Origin: JBDHTO01 sp039808665
Lineage (GTDB): Bacteria > Pseudomonadota > Alphaproteobacteria > Paracaedibacterales > JAKBAR01
Direction of reading: 5' to 3'
DNA: 16,635 nucleotides
Assembly (NCBI GenBank): GCA_039808665.1
Contig: JBDHTO010000016.1
Coordinates: 1-16,635 of the forward strand
In this document: positions 1 to 7,169 of the stretch, piece after piece
Numbering within the stretch: the first letter of the stretch is position 1
Layout of the letters: each line of letters starts with the position of its first letter
The notes under the pieces: generated by a model
Seen by the model: the letters and a program-made list of their open reading frames with translations, nothing else
Databases searched by the model: none
What the model was told of the DNA's origin: nothing
Program-made: the position numbers and the translations under genes

Positions 1-221
1 CGCATAATGCTTTCAACACTGTCGAAGGCCATTTGGGTATTGGGGACATAATGCATGGCGAGAAAAATACCTGTAATAATCATAATCACAAGGCAAATTC
101 CGGCTAAGGACCCAAAATTCCACATGTAGTTAAGATTTTTCGGCGTTTGATACTCTACAAGCTCTTTTTTAAAGAGTGTTATAAAAGGAAGGCGATCATC
201 GATCCATTTAAGTATGCTCAT
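1..221 (-). CDS. petB: Cytochrome b of the bc1 complex, N-terminal part (runs off the window)
   Basis: I translated the minus strand from the ATG at 221; about 73 codons are visible before the window edge. The peptide contains WNFGSLAGICL, then TGIFLAMHY and AFDSVESIMR, which are hallmarks of the cytochrome b N-terminus: the region leading into the first membrane helix and the start of the Qi-site/haem region. In the family this subunit carries two b haems and both quinone sites of the cytochrome bc1 complex in the inner membrane. It starts 4 nt after the Rieske stop codon, the usual petA-petB order, and an AAGGA sits about 14 nt before the start. The rest of the gene, and presumably cytochrome c1, lie outside the window. 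Confidence 0.93.
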   Translation of the reverse strand, partial: MSILKWIDDRLPFITLFKKELVEYQTPKNLNYMWNFGSLAGICLVIMIITGIFLAMHYVPNTQMAFDSVESIM

Positions 222-225
222 GATA

Positions 226-747
226 TTATCCAATCCTTATAGCTTTGTTATCGGCAACAAATTGATATTCGGGAACATCAAGGTTTTTAGGTGCGGGACC
301 CTTAAGAATACGCCCTGAACCGTCATAAACAGAACCATGACAAGAACAAAGCCATCCCCCACCCTCTTGTGCAGCCATACCTTCTCTTTGGTGAGGAATG
401 CAACCAAGATGTGTGCAAACACCCACAACAACAAGATATTCTTGGTTTTTGGCGAACCTCTCCTTGTCCGTTTGTGGATCACGAAGGGTTGAAACAGGAA
501 TGGATTCAACAGCTTTGATTTGTTCGGAGGTACGTCTTTGAATAAACACAGGCTTACCGCGCCACATCACAGTTTTTTCCTGACCTGGTTGAAGGGCGGA
601 AATATCGACTTCCACACTTGCCAAAGCCCGAACATCCTTTGCGGGATTCATACTTTTAATCAGTGTCCAAATTGAGGATCCCAATCCGACTAAACCGAGA
701 CCTGCTGCACTTAAATAAAGAAAGTCCCGTCGCGTTGTTTTTGCCAT
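226..747 (-). CDS. petA: Rieske iron-sulfur subunit of cytochrome bc1 (ubiquinol-cytochrome c reductase)
   Basis: The product is 173 aa, normal for bacterial Rieske subunits. Residues 5-10 hold a twin-arginine stretch (TTRRDFL), followed by a hydrophobic segment at about 11-31. This fits Tat export with a retained membrane anchor, as known for this family. The [2Fe-2S] ligand boxes are complete: CTHLGC at 111-116 and CSCHGS at 134-139, with the usual GPAP loop at about 150-153. The family oxidises ubiquinol at the Qo site and passes electrons to cytochrome c1. petB follows after 4 nt, so the two are almost certainly co-transcribed. No convincing Shine-Dalgarno precedes the ATG. Upstream, between this gene and the antiporter gene, is a perfect spaced inverted repeat (772-789). 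Confidence 0.97.
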   Translation of the reverse strand: MAKTTRRDFLYLSAAGLGLVGLGSSIWTLIKSMNPAKDVRALASVEVDISALQPGQEKTVMWRGKPVFIQRRTSEQIKAVESIPVSTLRDPQTDKERFAKNQEYLVVVGVCTHLGCIPHQREGMAAQEGGGWLCSCHGSVYDGSGRILKGPAPKNLDVPEYQFVADNKAIRIG

Positions 748-771
748 GTTGAATCAGTAAAAATGTATCTT

Positions 772-812
772 TTCTCTCATGATAGAGAACTTTAAAAAAA
801 ACACAAGTGGTG
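772..812 (-). promoter_or_regulatory. Candidate petA promoter overlapped by an inverted repeat
   Basis: On the minus strand, TTGTGT and TATCAT are separated by 16 nt, a modest sigma70-like pair about 30-60 nt before the petA start. The TATCAT lies inside a perfect 6-bp inverted repeat with a 6-nt spacer, TTCTCT-ATCATG-AGAGAA (772-789). Its position over the putative -10 would suit a repressor operator. This is a pattern-based guess and no regulator is identified. Confidence 0.3.
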
Positions 813-852
813 GGACAGTTTAAGACAAGGAGGACTTTGAGGAAGTGACTCT

Positions 853-2163
853 TTAAGGAAAGAAAAAAAGACCGAATATACACAAAATAGGGAATAAAAT
901 ACCAAAGGACCACGCAAGATATCCCCCAAAGCTTGGTATTTTGATATGGGCGCTTTCGGCAATGGCTTTGACCATAAGGTTTGGAGCATTTCCAATATAG
1001 CTAAGTGCACCAAAAAAAACGGATCCGGATGAGATGGCAAGAAGGGTTTTTGCTTGAGCTCCCATCAAAGAAAGGCTATCCCCTCCGGCCAGATGAAAAA
1101 ACAAAAGATAGGTTGGCGCGTTATCCAAAAATCCAGAAAGAATACCCGAAATGAAAAAGTATTTGAGAGGATCTGGGATCCCTTGGGGATTGGCATAGTG
1201 GATCATTTCTGCAAAAGCTCCCTCTCCTCCTCCGTGAAGCATTGCAGTAATAGGGATAAGGGTGACAAAAATAGCGAGGAATACTAAGGCAACCTCACGT
1301 AGGGGGAGCAGGCTGAAACGATTCATGTGATAGACATTTTTCTTTGTCGTGATAAAAGAAAGAATGGTGATCGCAATAAGGGCAATATTCCTGATATTTT
1401 GGTATTTTTCTATGTCCATTCCAGAAAGAATAATGGAAAGAAGAATGAGTATGACGAACAAAAAGTTATGTATCCCATAGATCGCAAATTTTTCGATTTC
1501 TTGCTGCTCTATATTTTCTAAATGTCGATCTTTGAAATGCTTTTTGTCAAAAAAATAAAAAACAAGAAGGACGAGCAAGCTTACGAAAAGAAAAGGTTGT
1601 GCTAAGTGTTTCAGTGGCCAAAAGAAATCGATACCGTTCAAAAACCCCATGAAAAGAGGAGGGTCACCCACGGGTGTTAAGGATCCTCCAATATTGCTGA
1701 CAAGAAAAATAAAGAAAATCACAAGATAGGCTTTATGCCTTCTGTCATGATTGAGTCTAAGAAAAGGTCGAATGAGAAGCATAGACGCACCTGTTGTTCC
1801 AATAACGCTGGCACTGAGAGATGCAATAAAAAGAAAAATGACATTGTGAAGGGGGGTGAGTGTGCCCTTTGTTGTGATATGTATTCCACTTGAAACGACG
1901 TAAAGAGAGGACATCATGAGAATAAATGGCACATATTCGTCCAACATCGTGTGTTTGAGTGATGAAAATGTGGATTGAAGACCAAATTTTGATGACAAAG
2001 AGGCTAAAACAATAAAAACAACGGAAAAAACAACAAAAATATCATATTTTTCCCACTCTTTATGGAAATATAACGGACCAATGGCAAGAGAAAGAAGAAA
2101 AAAAGCAAAAGGAAGTGCCCATATCAACCCCATGGAGGATGCATCAAAATAGGATGGAAGCAT
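853..2163 (-). CDS. NhaD / CitMHS_2-type sodium:proton antiporter-like membrane protein
   Basis: This 436-aa protein is very hydrophobic, with about 11-12 likely membrane segments. It has the repeated signatures of the ion-transporter superfamily branch annotated as NhaD-type sodium:proton antiporters or CitMHS_2 'putative citrate transport': IGTTGASMLLIRP (121-133), NIGGSLTPVGDPPL (157-170), GFLDNAPTYL (344-353) and YIGNAPNLMVKAIAE (389-403). These paired half-motifs are typical of the re-entrant substrate-binding loops. It probably exchanges Na+ (or another ion) for protons across the inner membrane; citrate or another anion is less likely but cannot be excluded from sequence. The ATG at 2163 lacks a clear Shine-Dalgarno; a second ATG ten codons in is possible. 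It is divergent from the ydbH-like gene (54-nt gap) and lies upstream of petA in the same direction. Confidence 0.85.
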   Translation of the reverse strand: MLPSYFDASSMGLIWALPFAFFLLSLAIGPLYFHKEWEKYDIFVVFSVVFIVLASLSSKFGLQSTFSSLKHTMLDEYVPFILMMSSLYVVSSGIHITTKGTLTPLHNVIFLFIASLSASVIGTTGASMLLIRPFLRLNHDRRHKAYLVIFFIFLVSNIGGSLTPVGDPPLFMGFLNGIDFFWPLKHLAQPFLFVSLLVLLVFYFFDKKHFKDRHLENIEQQEIEKFAIYGIHNFLFVILILLSIILSGMDIEKYQNIRNIALIAITILSFITTKKNVYHMNRFSLLPLREVALVFLAIFVTLIPITAMLHGGGEGAFAEMIHYANPQGIPDPLKYFFISGILSGFLDNAPTYLLFFHLAGGDSLSLMGAQAKTLLAISSGSVFFGALSYIGNAPNLMVKAIAESAHIKIPSFGGYLAWSFGILFPILCIFGLFFFP

Positions 2164-2217
2164 GAACTATTACCGTTATAATAATTTTTTGTAGGGGTAT
2201 CGTAACAAAAGAAATTT

Positions 2218-4080
2218 ATGAAAACGATTCAAAAAATAAGATGGTTGTTTGGCTTTTTGTCAGCCATCTTGTTTCTTTTTCTGTCACTTGGGTGGTTTCT
2301 ACACCATGAAATTTTGGAAAAGATTTCTGATGAAGCGAAATTTTATGGATTCGAAGAAGTAAGTTACGAAAAAATTGTTCCCCTGAAATATGGATTTTCC
2401 GTTAAAAATGTTGTTTTAAAGGGGCAGGAAAGATTTATCACCGTCGACGCCGTCGATGTGAGATTTTCTTGGAATAGTCTCTTTTATCAAACTTTTGACC
2501 ATGTCAGTTTTCAAGGTATGCGCTTTGATGAAAGTTTAGAACGGCTACAGTCTCTCATAAAAATTTGTTTTTTTAGGATGAATGAGAGAACTTTTTCCTC
2601 AAACCTTAACGTGGAAGCAGTCGGTCTTGTAAGGCATGGTCAGCAATCTTATCTTTTGCCACTTAGTGTGACTTATGAAGGGGAAGAATATAAAAAACTC
2701 GCGACTGTAGAAATTCACCCTGTGAGTGATCAACTTTCTGGTCATATCCGCGCCTATTTGGAAAGAAATGGTCAGGATCTTAAGGTTGAAGCGCATATCT
2801 ATAATCTTCTGTCAAAGGACTTTGGTGTTTCTATCAAGGATTGCGAGCTTATCTTTCAATCCGATCCCTATCAATCGGATTCACTTCAAAAATACAATCT
2901 TTCTACCCTGATTTCTGAGGGGGGAATCGATATCTTTAACACTTCGAATGCAAACAACCTCCCCTTTGATTTGAATGTAAATCTTCAATTTATTGTAGGT
3001 GATCAGGAGGGTATGAAGATTCAAGGAAATGGGATTGGAAGCTTTTTGGGGCATGATATGAAAATTTCTGCGGTCACAAGGAATCAAAAACTTAATCTTT
3101 TGCTGCAAACAAATGAAGATGAGTCTGATTCCCTTAAATCTGCCCTCTCCTCTTTGACCCAAGAGCGTATCAAAGAAATATCGGGTGACGTAAAGTTAAA
3201 AGGTAACGTGGACATCCCCCTAAAATACAAAAACCCAAAAAATGGGGATCCTTTAACTTTCTTATTTCTTAGTCTTTCTGATCTTTTGATGGCCCGTGAC
3301 AAAAGTGGTGACATAGACATTCGTTTCGATAAATTTACGGTTAAATCGGAAAATTATGGTGCAAAATCCGTGTCCGGGAGCATATTGGGAGAGCTTTTTC
3401 CGTTTAAAACCCGTGGAAATCAAAAAATTTTTTGCGAAGAGCTTACACTTCCCTCTCAATCATCTTTTAAGAATGTTGAAGCCCTTTTTTCATATCATAA
3501 AAACGCTCAACTCAAAGAACTTAAGGCTTCAGCTTTTGGTGGTGATTTTCATTTGCATAGTTTCCAAGCAAAGCCAAATGGAGCCTATCGACTGCTTTTT
3601 GATCTAAAAAATATGGATATGTCCCAGGCTCTTCAGCTTTTGGAGATGCCGAACCTTTCGGGGAGTGGGCTTGTTCAAGGAAAGGGGCAAATCGAATATT
3701 CAGAAGAGTCTGGTCTTAATATCCTAAATGCACGTCTTATGTCTCAAGATAAATCAGGAAATCTTTCCTATAAAAGTGCTGAACCTGATGTTGCGGCAAC
3801 AGATTTAAAAGAGGTTAGCTCGAGTGAAAACCATGAATCTGAAGCGCTTGCATTTCAAATTCTTAAGGACCTTCATTACACTCATTTTATGCTGGATATC
3901 GTTCCAGACGGGGGAAAGCCGCAAGCTTTTTTGGAAATTATGGGATATAACCCAAAGGTTCTTTCCGGACATCCCTTTCACTTTAAAATCAAATTGGGGG
4001 GGAATCTGGATGAGATTGTCAAAAAATCAGTACGCCATCTGAGAGTTCCACTCTCATGGAAAGATGTGAGTAGAGTCTAG
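2218..4080 (+). CDS. YdbH-like (AsmA-like superfamily) membrane-anchored protein, probable envelope lipid-transport factor
   Basis: The product is 620 aa. A short basic N-terminus is followed by one hydrophobic segment at about 8-28, so the bulk should be periplasmic. The middle consists of beta-rich repeats with alternating polar and hydrophobic residues, typical of AsmA-like proteins. From about residue 465 to the end the pattern resembles the YdbH C-terminal domain: a GSGLVQGKGQIEY turn, a GNLSYK segment, a conserved LHYTHFMLDI strand with a following GY-P motif, and a terminal stretch near LGGNLDEIVKKS. In E. coli, YdbH acts redundantly with TamB and YhdP in phospholipid movement to the outer membrane; transferring that role here is inference. 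No strong Shine-Dalgarno precedes the ATG. The gene stands alone on this strand, and its TAG overlaps the ruvX stop codon. Confidence 0.6.
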   Translation: MKTIQKIRWLFGFLSAILFLFLSLGWFLHHEILEKISDEAKFYGFEEVSYEKIVPLKYGFSVKNVVLKGQERFITVDAVDVRFSWNSLFYQTFDHVSFQGMRFDESLERLQSLIKICFFRMNERTFSSNLNVEAVGLVRHGQQSYLLPLSVTYEGEEYKKLATVEIHPVSDQLSGHIRAYLERNGQDLKVEAHIYNLLSKDFGVSIKDCELIFQSDPYQSDSLQKYNLSTLISEGGIDIFNTSNANNLPFDLNVNLQFIVGDQEGMKIQGNGIGSFLGHDMKISAVTRNQKLNLLLQTNEDESDSLKSALSSLTQERIKEISGDVKLKGNVDIPLKYKNPKNGDPLTFLFLSLSDLLMARDKSGDIDIRFDKFTVKSENYGAKSVSGSILGELFPFKTRGNQKIFCEELTLPSQSSFKNVEALFSYHKNAQLKELKASAFGGDFHLHSFQAKPNGAYRLLFDLKNMDMSQALQLLEMPNLSGSGLVQGKGQIEYSEESGLNILNARLMSQDKSGNLSYKSAEPDVAATDLKEVSSSENHESEALAFQILKDLHYTHFMLDIVPDGGKPQAFLEIMGYNPKVLSGHPFHFKIKLGGNLDEIVKKSVRHLRVPLSWKDVSRV

Positions 4081-4544
4081 CGTTTGAGATAATCGAGAAC
4101 TCCTTGTAGAATATAAGTTGACGCCAACTTATCAATAAGTTTTTCCCGTTTTTTTCGAGAGGTGTCAAAGCTGAGCATCATTTTTTCAACCGCTTGAGAT
4201 GAAAAACGCTCATCCCAAAAAATAAGGGGGACCTGAACTTGATCTTCAATTTTTTTAATAAACTGAATGGTTTTTTCAGCCTGTGCACCAATCTCTCCAC
4301 TCAAGTTAACAGGTAATCCGATAATCACTGCGACAGCATTTTCTTTTGAAACGAGATTTGCAATCTCAAGACCATCTTTTTGATAACTTTTGCGTTCATA
4401 AAGTTTATAGGGAGATGAAATAAGGCGGAGCGTGTCTGAAATCGCAATTCCAATAAATTTATCTCCGACATCAAGGCATATGAGACGTCCCTGAGAAAGC
4501 TCATTATGTGTAAGAAACTCTGAAAGTGATGAAAAAACAGCCAA
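4077..4544 (-). CDS. ruvX: Putative pre-16S rRNA nuclease, RuvX/YqgF family
   Basis: This small RNase H-fold protein has the family's motifs in order: CLDVGDKFIGIAISD with the first catalytic Asp, VIIGLPVNLSGEIG, FWDERFSS with the second acidic residue, and a DKLASTYILQ segment near the C-terminus carrying the last Asp. The family is implicated in processing the 5' end of 16S rRNA; the older name refers to a Holliday junction resolvase fold. No ATG precedes the first motif. The best start is TTG at 4544, because GAGG lies 6 nt upstream (4551-4554) and the resulting 155-aa protein has the usual alphaproteobacterial N-terminal length. A TTG at 4556 is possible but has no Shine-Dalgarno. The gene is divergent from rpsB and convergent with the ydbH-like gene, with overlapping stops. 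Confidence 0.92.
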   Translation of the reverse strand: MAVFSSLSEFLTHNELSQGRLICLDVGDKFIGIAISDTLRLISSPYKLYERKSYQKDGLEIANLVSKENAVAVIIGLPVNLSGEIGAQAEKTIQFIKKIEDQVQVPLIFWDERFSSQAVEKMMLSFDTSRKKREKLIDKLASTYILQGVLDYLKR

Positions 4545-4561
4545 CCAATACCTCAACGGGA

Positions 4562-4590
4562 TTGAAATCTATACTTGAATTCTATATATT
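4562..4590 (+). promoter_or_regulatory. Sigma70-like promoter for the rpsB operon
   Basis: TTGAAA (4562-4567) and TATATT (4585-4590) are separated by exactly 17 nt, each one base from consensus. Transcription would start near 4597, leaving a leader of about 115 nt before the rpsB ATG. The same region contains a weaker minus-strand pair (TTGCAT-16-TATATA) that could serve ruvX, so the divergent promoters probably overlap. Confidence 0.6.
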
Positions 4591-4591
4591 A

Positions 4592-4607
4592 CATGTGAAT
4601 CCACATG
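4592..4607. repeat. Perfect 6-bp inverted repeat at the ruvX/rpsB divergent promoter
   Basis: CATGTG (4592-4597), AATC, CACATG (4602-4607) form a perfect inverted repeat starting just after the rpsB -10 box and covering the expected transcription start. Because half of it would precede the transcript, a DNA operator seems more plausible than an RNA hairpin. No regulator is assigned. Confidence 0.4.
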
Positions 4608-4702
4608 CAAGGGATGGTTTTGGGGAACAGAAAAAAACCCTTTAAAAACCCTCCGGTCCATTTTTTGGTCACCCCTTGCAGAGGTTAAACCGGAAAAAGG
4701 AG
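4606..4702 (+). promoter_or_regulatory. rpsB leader with potential pseudoknot at the ribosome-binding site
   Basis: The leader contains an uninterrupted 8-bp complementarity, TGCAAGGG (4606-4613) with CCCTTGCA (4673-4680). A second perfect 6-bp complementarity, TCCGGT (4652-4657) with ACCGGA (4689-4694), has one arm inside the first loop and one outside, so both together would make a pseudoknot. The 3' arm ends 2 nt before the AAGGAG Shine-Dalgarno (4697-4702), which is 10 nt before the ATG. An inner stem GGTTTT/AAAACC (4616-4621 with 4634-4639) is also possible. In E. coli, S2 represses its own mRNA through the rpsB leader; a similar role here is inference. Confidence 0.45.
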
Positions 4703-4712
4703 TATATATCTT

Positions 4713-5474
4713 ATGGCTATGCCAACATTTACTATGCGCCAATTGCTTGAAGCAGGCGTACACTACGGACACGCAACACGTCGTTGGAACCCCAAAATGG
4801 CATCTTATATTTTTGGTGCACGTCAGGGTGTTCACATTCTTGATCTTGAGCAAACGGTGCCTATGCTTTACCGCGCTCTCGAGGCTGTGAGAGATGTTGT
4901 GGCAGCGGGAGGTCGTGTTCTTTTCGTTGGAACAAAGACTCAGGCTTCTGATGTTGTAAAAGAAGCAGCTGCGCGTTGTGGTCAGTACTACATTAACCAT
5001 CGTTGGTTGGGTGGTTCTTTGACAAACTGGAAAACAGTGAATCAATCCATCAAGCGTATGAAGGATATGGAGAAAGCTCTCGAAAATCCTGGACGTATGA
5101 CGAAAAAAGAAATTCTTACCATGCAACGCGACTATGACAAGTTAGAGCGCGCCCTTGGTGGTATTCGTGAAATGGGCGGTCTTCCAGACGTTCTTTTTGT
5201 TATCGATACGAACAAAGAATCCATTGCAATTCAAGAAGCAAAAAGATTGGGCATTCCTGTAATCGCGATTCTTGATTCAAACTCCGATCCAGAGGACATT
5301 AGCTATCCTATTCCTGGAAACGATGATGCGACACGTGCGATTTCTCTTTATTGCGAACTCATTTCCTCAGCCATTCTTGATGGTCTTAAAAAAGAAATGA
5401 TGAGCGCGGGTATTGATCTCGGTGCGTCTGCTGAGCTTCCAGAAGAAGCTCCAGCTGTAGCTGCAGAAGCCTAG
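4713..5474 (+). CDS. rpsB: 30S ribosomal protein S2
   Basis: The 253-aa product matches S2 along its length. It opens with MPTFTMRQLLEAGVHYGH and RRWNPKM, then FVGTKTQA, the HRWLGGSLTNWKT stretch at about 93-105, and the late LGIPVIAILDSNSDPE block. S2 binds late in 30S assembly between head and body and helps recruit S1. The start is fixed by an AAGGAG 10 nt upstream. The acidic, alanine-rich C-terminal tail (ELPEEAPAVAAEA) is common in alphaproteobacterial S2. It is first in a dense ten-gene run and is followed after 19 nt by tsf, the near-universal rpsB-tsf pair. Expression is probably set by the promoter at 4562-4590 and possibly by the structured leader. Confidence 0.98.
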   Translation: MAMPTFTMRQLLEAGVHYGHATRRWNPKMASYIFGARQGVHILDLEQTVPMLYRALEAVRDVVAAGGRVLFVGTKTQASDVVKEAAARCGQYYINHRWLGGSLTNWKTVNQSIKRMKDMEKALENPGRMTKKEILTMQRDYDKLERALGGIREMGGLPDVLFVIDTNKESIAIQEAKRLGIPVIAILDSNSDPEDISYPIPGNDDATRAISLYCELISSAILDGLKKEMMSAGIDLGASAELPEEAPAVAAEA

Positions 5475-5493
5475 ATAGAGAGGAAAATAGAAT

Positions 5494-6420
5494 ATGACAG
5501 AAATTTCAGCATCCCTTGTAAAAGAGCTTCGTGAAAAATCCGGCGCAGGCATGATGGACTGCAAAAAAGCGCTTCTTGAAGTGGGTCCCGATATCGAAGC
5601 AGCCATTGATTGGTTGCGTAAGAAGGGCCTTGCGGCAGCGGCAAAGAAATCTGGTCGTGTAGCGGCAGAAGGTTTGGTTGTTGTGACAGCCTCCGGTACG
5701 TCTGGTGTGGTCGTTGAAGTTAACGCAGAAACAGACTTTGTTGCTAGAAATGAACAATTTCAATCGGCTGTTGCAAAAATTGGTGAGATTGCCCTTGCTG
5801 GAGATTATTCCGCAGACGCTCTCAAAGATGCAGCTTTTCCAGGAGAGGGTGGTACCGTTGCTGGTCACTTAACTCATCTTATTTCTGTGATTGGCGAGAA
5901 CATGTCCCTTCGTCGCGTTCAGAAGCTTTCTGTCTCAAAAGGACTTGTGACATCTTATATGCACTCCGCAGTTGCTCCTAATCTTGGAAAAATTGGTGTG
6001 TTGGTTGCGCTTGAATCTTCTGCACCCCAGGATGTTTTGGCTGACCTTGGAAAGAAAATTGCAATGCATATCGCGGCAACGCAACCACAATCTTTGGATA
6101 CAGATTCCATTGATCCGGCTTCTGTTGAGCGTGAGCGCGCCATTTTTATTGACCAAGCCAAGGCTTCCGGTCGCCCAGATGATATTGTTCAAAAGATGGT
6201 TGATGGCCGTATTCGTAAGTTTTTTGAGGAAGTCGTTCTCTTGGAGCAATCCTTTATTATGGATCCTTCCAAGCGTGTGAAAGAAATTCTTCAAGATGCT
6301 TCTAAGGCTGCTGGAACAGAGATTGCGATCAAAGCTTTTGTTCGCTTTACTCTTGGTGAAGGTATCGAAAAAGAAGTATCAGACTTTGCTGCGGAAGTGA
6401 TGGCGCAAGCAAGGGGTTAG
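5494..6420 (+). CDS. tsf: Elongation factor Ts
   Basis: EF-Ts is the guanine-nucleotide exchange factor that releases GDP from EF-Tu in the cytoplasm. The 308-aa product has the N-terminal UBA-like domain (about 1-41, including LREKSGAGMMDCKKAL), SGRVAAEGLV (53-62), and the TDFVARN motif at 80-86 that contacts EF-Tu. The two core subdomains and a C-terminal segment ending in FAAEVMAQ follow, so the gene looks intact and of normal length. An AGAGGA lies 10-15 nt before the ATG. The 19-nt gap from rpsB and 9-nt gap to pyrH indicate one transcript. Confidence 0.98.
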   Translation: MTEISASLVKELREKSGAGMMDCKKALLEVGPDIEAAIDWLRKKGLAAAAKKSGRVAAEGLVVVTASGTSGVVVEVNAETDFVARNEQFQSAVAKIGEIALAGDYSADALKDAAFPGEGGTVAGHLTHLISVIGENMSLRRVQKLSVSKGLVTSYMHSAVAPNLGKIGVLVALESSAPQDVLADLGKKIAMHIAATQPQSLDTDSIDPASVERERAIFIDQAKASGRPDDIVQKMVDGRIRKFFEEVVLLEQSFIMDPSKRVKEILQDASKAAGTEIAIKAFVRFTLGEGIEKEVSDFAAEVMAQARG

Positions 6421-6429
6421 GATTTTAAT

Positions 6430-7158
6430 TTGAGTGAGTATCCTTACAAAAGAATCCTTCTAAAAATTTCTGGTGAGTCTCTCGGAGCTCACCAGAGTTC
6501 TTTAAATCATGAAATTTATTCCACCGAAGTTGTTCAAAATCTGGCAGCCCAGATTGTAAAGCTTGTGGAACGTGGTGTTCAGCTTGCTATCGTTGTCGGG
6601 GGCGGAAATATCCTTCGTGGCGGACACGTTACAGAAGCCTTTCAAATTGACCGTACAACAGCAGATACTATGGGTATGCTTGCGACAGTGATGAATGCTT
6701 TGGCATTACAGAGTGTCATAGAGTCTCATGGCGCCCACTGTCGGGTATTGTCCGGGATTCATATGCAAACGGTCGCAGAGCCCTTTATTCGAAGGCGTGC
6801 TGTCCGTCACTTGGAAAAAGGTCGTGTTGTCATTTTTGCGGGTGGAACAGGAAATCCTTATTTTACAACGGATACAGCAGCGGCTCTTCGTGCCCTTGAA
6901 ATACAAGCAGATGTCATGCTCAAGGCAACCAATGTTTCGGGTGTTTATTCCTCTGATCCGAGAAAGAACCCAGATGCGGTATTTTATGAGCAATTAACGT
7001 ATCAGCAAGCTATTGATCAAAATCTAAAAATTATGGATGGAACAGCCTTCACATTGCTTAGGGATTTTCATATGCCTCTTGTGGTTTTTTCCATTCAATC
7101 TCAAGACTCTCTCCACACCGTACTCAAGGGTGAAGGGCAGTTTACAAAAATTCAATAA
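6430..7158 (+). CDS. pyrH: Uridylate (UMP) kinase
   Basis: The 242-aa product is the bacterial hexameric UMP kinase of the amino-acid-kinase fold, which makes UDP from UMP and ATP in pyrimidine nucleotide synthesis. Visible motifs are KISGESL (12-18), the glycine loop VGGGNILRG (56-64), MGMLATVMNALAL (81-93), GGTGNPYFTTDTAA (138-151), KATNVSGVYSSDP (165-177) and MDGTAFTL (202-209). The reading frame opens right after the tsf stop and offers only a TTG start at 6430. AGGA overlapping the tsf stop codon (6419-6422) lies 7 nt upstream, which supports that start. The position between tsf and frr is the standard bacterial order. Confidence 0.97.
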   Translation: MSEYPYKRILLKISGESLGAHQSSLNHEIYSTEVVQNLAAQIVKLVERGVQLAIVVGGGNILRGGHVTEAFQIDRTTADTMGMLATVMNALALQSVIESHGAHCRVLSGIHMQTVAEPFIRRRAVRHLEKGRVVIFAGGTGNPYFTTDTAAALRALEIQADVMLKATNVSGVYSSDPRKNPDAVFYEQLTYQQAIDQNLKIMDGTAFTLLRDFHMPLVVFSIQSQDSLHTVLKGEGQFTKIQ

Positions 7159-7169
7159 AGAGGTTTTTT

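Noticed and set aside
790..812. T8 tract after a CAC-TT-GTG stem on the minus strand, as a possible terminator for the antiporter gene
   Set aside because: The stem is only 3 bp, too weak for an intrinsic terminator; the T-tract is better viewed as AT-rich promoter spacer.
4569..5126. A 185-codon open frame on the minus strand opposite rpsB and its leader
   Set aside because: It lies antisense to the conserved rpsB sequence, has Cys/His-rich composition typical of an antisense reading, no family resemblance and no Shine-Dalgarno.
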